15,814 bases of DNA. Source: Parachlamydiaceae bacterium. Lineage in GTDB: Bacteria; Chlamydiota; Chlamydiia; Chlamydiales; Parachlamydiaceae. A model generated the notes under the pieces. It made no database searches. It saw only the letters and a list, made by a program, of their open reading frames with translations, and had not been told where the DNA came from. Shown one piece after another: positions 14,680 to 15,814 of this stretch. How positions within the stretch are numbered: position 1 is the first letter of the stretch; each line of letters begins with the position of its first letter. The stretch lies in contig JACDDG010000012.1 of assembly GCA_013817115.1 (NCBI GenBank), positions 1 to 15,814 on the forward strand. The letters run 5' to 3'. The translations under genes and the position numbers were made by a program.

Positions 14680-15630
14680 TCAATTGTTATTTAACTTTAC
14701 AACTGAAATGTAGGCTGTTAATCCTTCAGGTGAAGGTTGATTTAGTGTTAAATCCGAGCCACTTACATTTATTAACCGCAAAGTTACTGGTGTCAAACTA
14801 GCTGGAGCATTAATTATGCTAGCTTTGCTCACTAATTCATTCACCGAAGGCGTCTCTAGTGTCCTTGGAACCGTTAAATCAGTATAGGGTAAAATCACAC
14901 CATTAACTTCTAACCGGAAATCATAAGGAGGAATAGCGTTACCTTGTATTGCAGATGTTACTCCAAAGTTAACTAAATATAATGTATCTGTTGATTCAGC
15001 TGGCAGAAAAATTGTATCACCAACTGGGGATAAAGTCAAACCTCCGGGTTGCGGAATATCAAGTCCATTTATTTGATTTACAATTGGACTTGAAAAACGA
15101 ACAGGCCCAAAATTTGAAACAAAAATCGCTCCAGTACCTGTAGCTTCTAAAATATCATTTATCTGATTAGCTGTACCAGTTGCACCAGTTGCACCAGTTG
15201 CACCAGTTGCACCAGTTGCACCAGTTGCACCAGTTGCTCCCGTTGCACCCGTTGCACCAGTTGCACCAGTTGCTCCCGTTGCACCCGTTGCACCCGTTGC
15301 ACCTGTTGCTCCCGTTGCGCCTGTAGGTCCTGCAGGGCCTCTTTTACCTCGCTCCCCTCTCTTTCCATGCTCTCCTTTACTGCCATGTTTCCCTTTAGAA
15401 CCATGAACACCTTGAGGACCTTGTGGTCCGGTAGGCCCTGGGCACCCTCGTGGGCCTTGTGGCCCTTGTGAGCATTGGTTTGTAGAGTTTGGACAAGGTG
15501 AATCAGGACATGGACTTTTTCCCCAAACTTTCATTTCAAATAGATCTGAACCATTTAATGTGTCTGCTCCCTGGACACCAAAAGCATTTGTTACAAATAA
15601 CACGCTACAAAGAAATAAAAATTTTCTCAT
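14680..15630 (-). CDS. Exported collagen-like protein with BclA-like C-terminal domain, 316 aa
   Basis: The ATG at 15630 is chosen because it begins a proper signal peptide (1 to about 21, ending FGVQG) and has GGGGG seven bases upstream; an in-frame ATG at 15642 is possible. A Cys-rich linker (41-53) precedes 33 uninterrupted Gly-X-Y triplets (56-154). The first 16 are mixed, with a strongly basic block of Lys/Arg/His (77-97), and then come 16 identical Gly-Ala-Thr triplets and one GTA. The C-terminal 162 residues look like a beta-rich C1q/TNF-type trimerisation head as in spore Bcl[32 protein letters not shown] and the end [10 protein letters not shown]. It probably makes a trimeric surface stalk. 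Thr-rich collagen is often glycosylated in bacteria, but that is not visible here. Confidence 0.8.
   Translation of the reverse strand: MRKFLFLCSVLFVTNAFGVQGADTLNGSDLFEMKVWGKSPCPDSPCPNSTNQCSQGPQGPRGCPGPTGPQGPQGVHGSKGKHGSKGEHGKRGERGKRGPAGPTGATGATGATGATGATGATGATGATGATGATGATGATGATGATGATGATGTANQINDILEATGTGAIFVSNFGPVRFSSPIVNQINGLDIPQPGGLTLSPVGDTIFLPAESTDTLYLVNFGVTSAIQGNAIPPYDFRLEVNGVILPYTDLTVPRTLETPSVNELVSKASIINAPASLTPVTLRLINVSGSDLTLNQPSPEGLTAYISVVKLNNN
15175..15318 (-). repeat. 9-bp tandem repeat, 16 copies, in the collagen region
   Basis: Sixteen 9-bp units encode Gly-Ala-Thr triplets. In plus-strand terms seven identical ACCAGTTGC units (15175-15237) are followed by TCCCGTTGC, ACCCGTTGC, ACCAGTTGC and related variants to 15318. 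A pattern of variants recurs every four units (copies 8-11 and 12-15), pointing to duplication of larger blocks. Copy changes stay in frame. Confidence 0.9.
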
Positions 15631-15664
15631 AAGAACCCCCATTTTGTTTTTCCGGTTTAAAAAA

Positions 15665-15693
15665 ATAATGAGGGAAAGAGGAATTTGAATCAA
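15665..15693 (-). promoter_or_regulatory. Candidate promoter for the collagen-like gene
   Basis: On the minus strand TTGATT (15693-15688) and CATTAT (15670-15665) are separated by 17 bp, each matching consensus at four of six positions. A start near 15658 would give a short leader of about 27 bases. Confidence 0.3.
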
Positions 15694-15750
15694 GCAAATT
15701 TTTAAATAAAAATTTACCCTTTTCTCATTTTTTCTCTATACCGAAGTGCG

Positions 15751-15783
15751 TCCAAATTTTGGATTTTTGGCTTTGAGAAAGCC
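15751..15783. other. Two small palindromes near the right edge
   Basis: TCCAAATTTTGGA (15751-15763) is a 6-bp-arm palindrome, and GGCTTT/AAAGCC (15769-15774 and 15778-15783) forms a hairpin with loop GAG. No T-run follows on either strand. They could belong to the end of a gene outside the window or to an upstream regulatory site of the collagen-like gene. Confidence 0.3.
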
Positions 15784-15814
15784 CCGCGATTAAGCGATCA
15801 AAAATGCCCAATAT

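Noticed and set aside
15175..15318. Possible CRISPR array
   Set aside because: The units are contiguous 9-bp codon repeats inside a gene with no spacers.
15159..15410. Minus-strand ORF with Gln/Val/Leu repeats
   Set aside because: It is the collagen repeat read in another frame, without a signal peptide or start context.

Overview
The window is AT-rich, gene-dense bacterial DNA from a Gram-negative organism: it encodes an LptD-type outer-membrane protein, several Sec signal peptides and a probable small lipoprotein. An ankyrin protein with a short F-box-like end, a chlamydia-type HEAT-repeat exported protein, a gnd gene, and the AT-rich base composition fit an amoeba-associated member of the Chlamydiae (Parachlamydiaceae-like). 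That assignment is inference from gene content; nothing here is a taxonomic marker.

Layout, left to right. Positions 1-194 hold no convincing gene. A minus-strand hypothetical protein (195-890) has a clear promoter and ribosome binding site. On the plus strand follow two paralogous exported Gly/Tyr/Asn-rich proteins (1261-1611 and 1863-2285), the first behind an extended -10 promoter with a palindrome upstream. Two hairpins then precede a tiny probable lipoprotein (2485-2655), gnd (2690-4150) and a PrmA-like methyltransferase (4188-5003), which may form one transcription unit. On the minus strand, lptD (8752 to 6482) is followed by an unusual ABC half-transporter (6402 to 4981) whose nucleotide-binding domain is about half the usual size and whose end overlaps the methyltransferase gene. 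Divergent from lptD lies the ankyrin gene (9112-10635). It faces the HEAT-repeat gene (12556 to 10838) across a long imperfect inverted repeat. A MIO-type aromatic amino acid ammonia-lyase (12900-14549) faces a collagen-like protein with a BclA-like C-terminal domain (15630 to 14680) across a 12-bp stem-loop.

How the genes relate: gnd is central metabolism (oxidative pentose phosphate pathway). LptD acts in lipopolysaccharide assembly, and the ABC protein downstream is probably co-transcribed with it. The Gly/Tyr-rich pair, the collagen-like protein and the HEAT protein are exported and may contribute to the cell surface or periplasm. The ankyrin protein is the best candidate for a host-directed effector. 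The strongest points for follow-up are the compact ABC domain, the ankyrin/F-box-like architecture, the collagen/BclA-like protein with its 16-copy 9-bp repeat, the 158-bp inverted repeat, and the altered active-site loop of the ammonia-lyase. No rRNA, tRNA, CRISPR array or complete insertion sequence was recognised.
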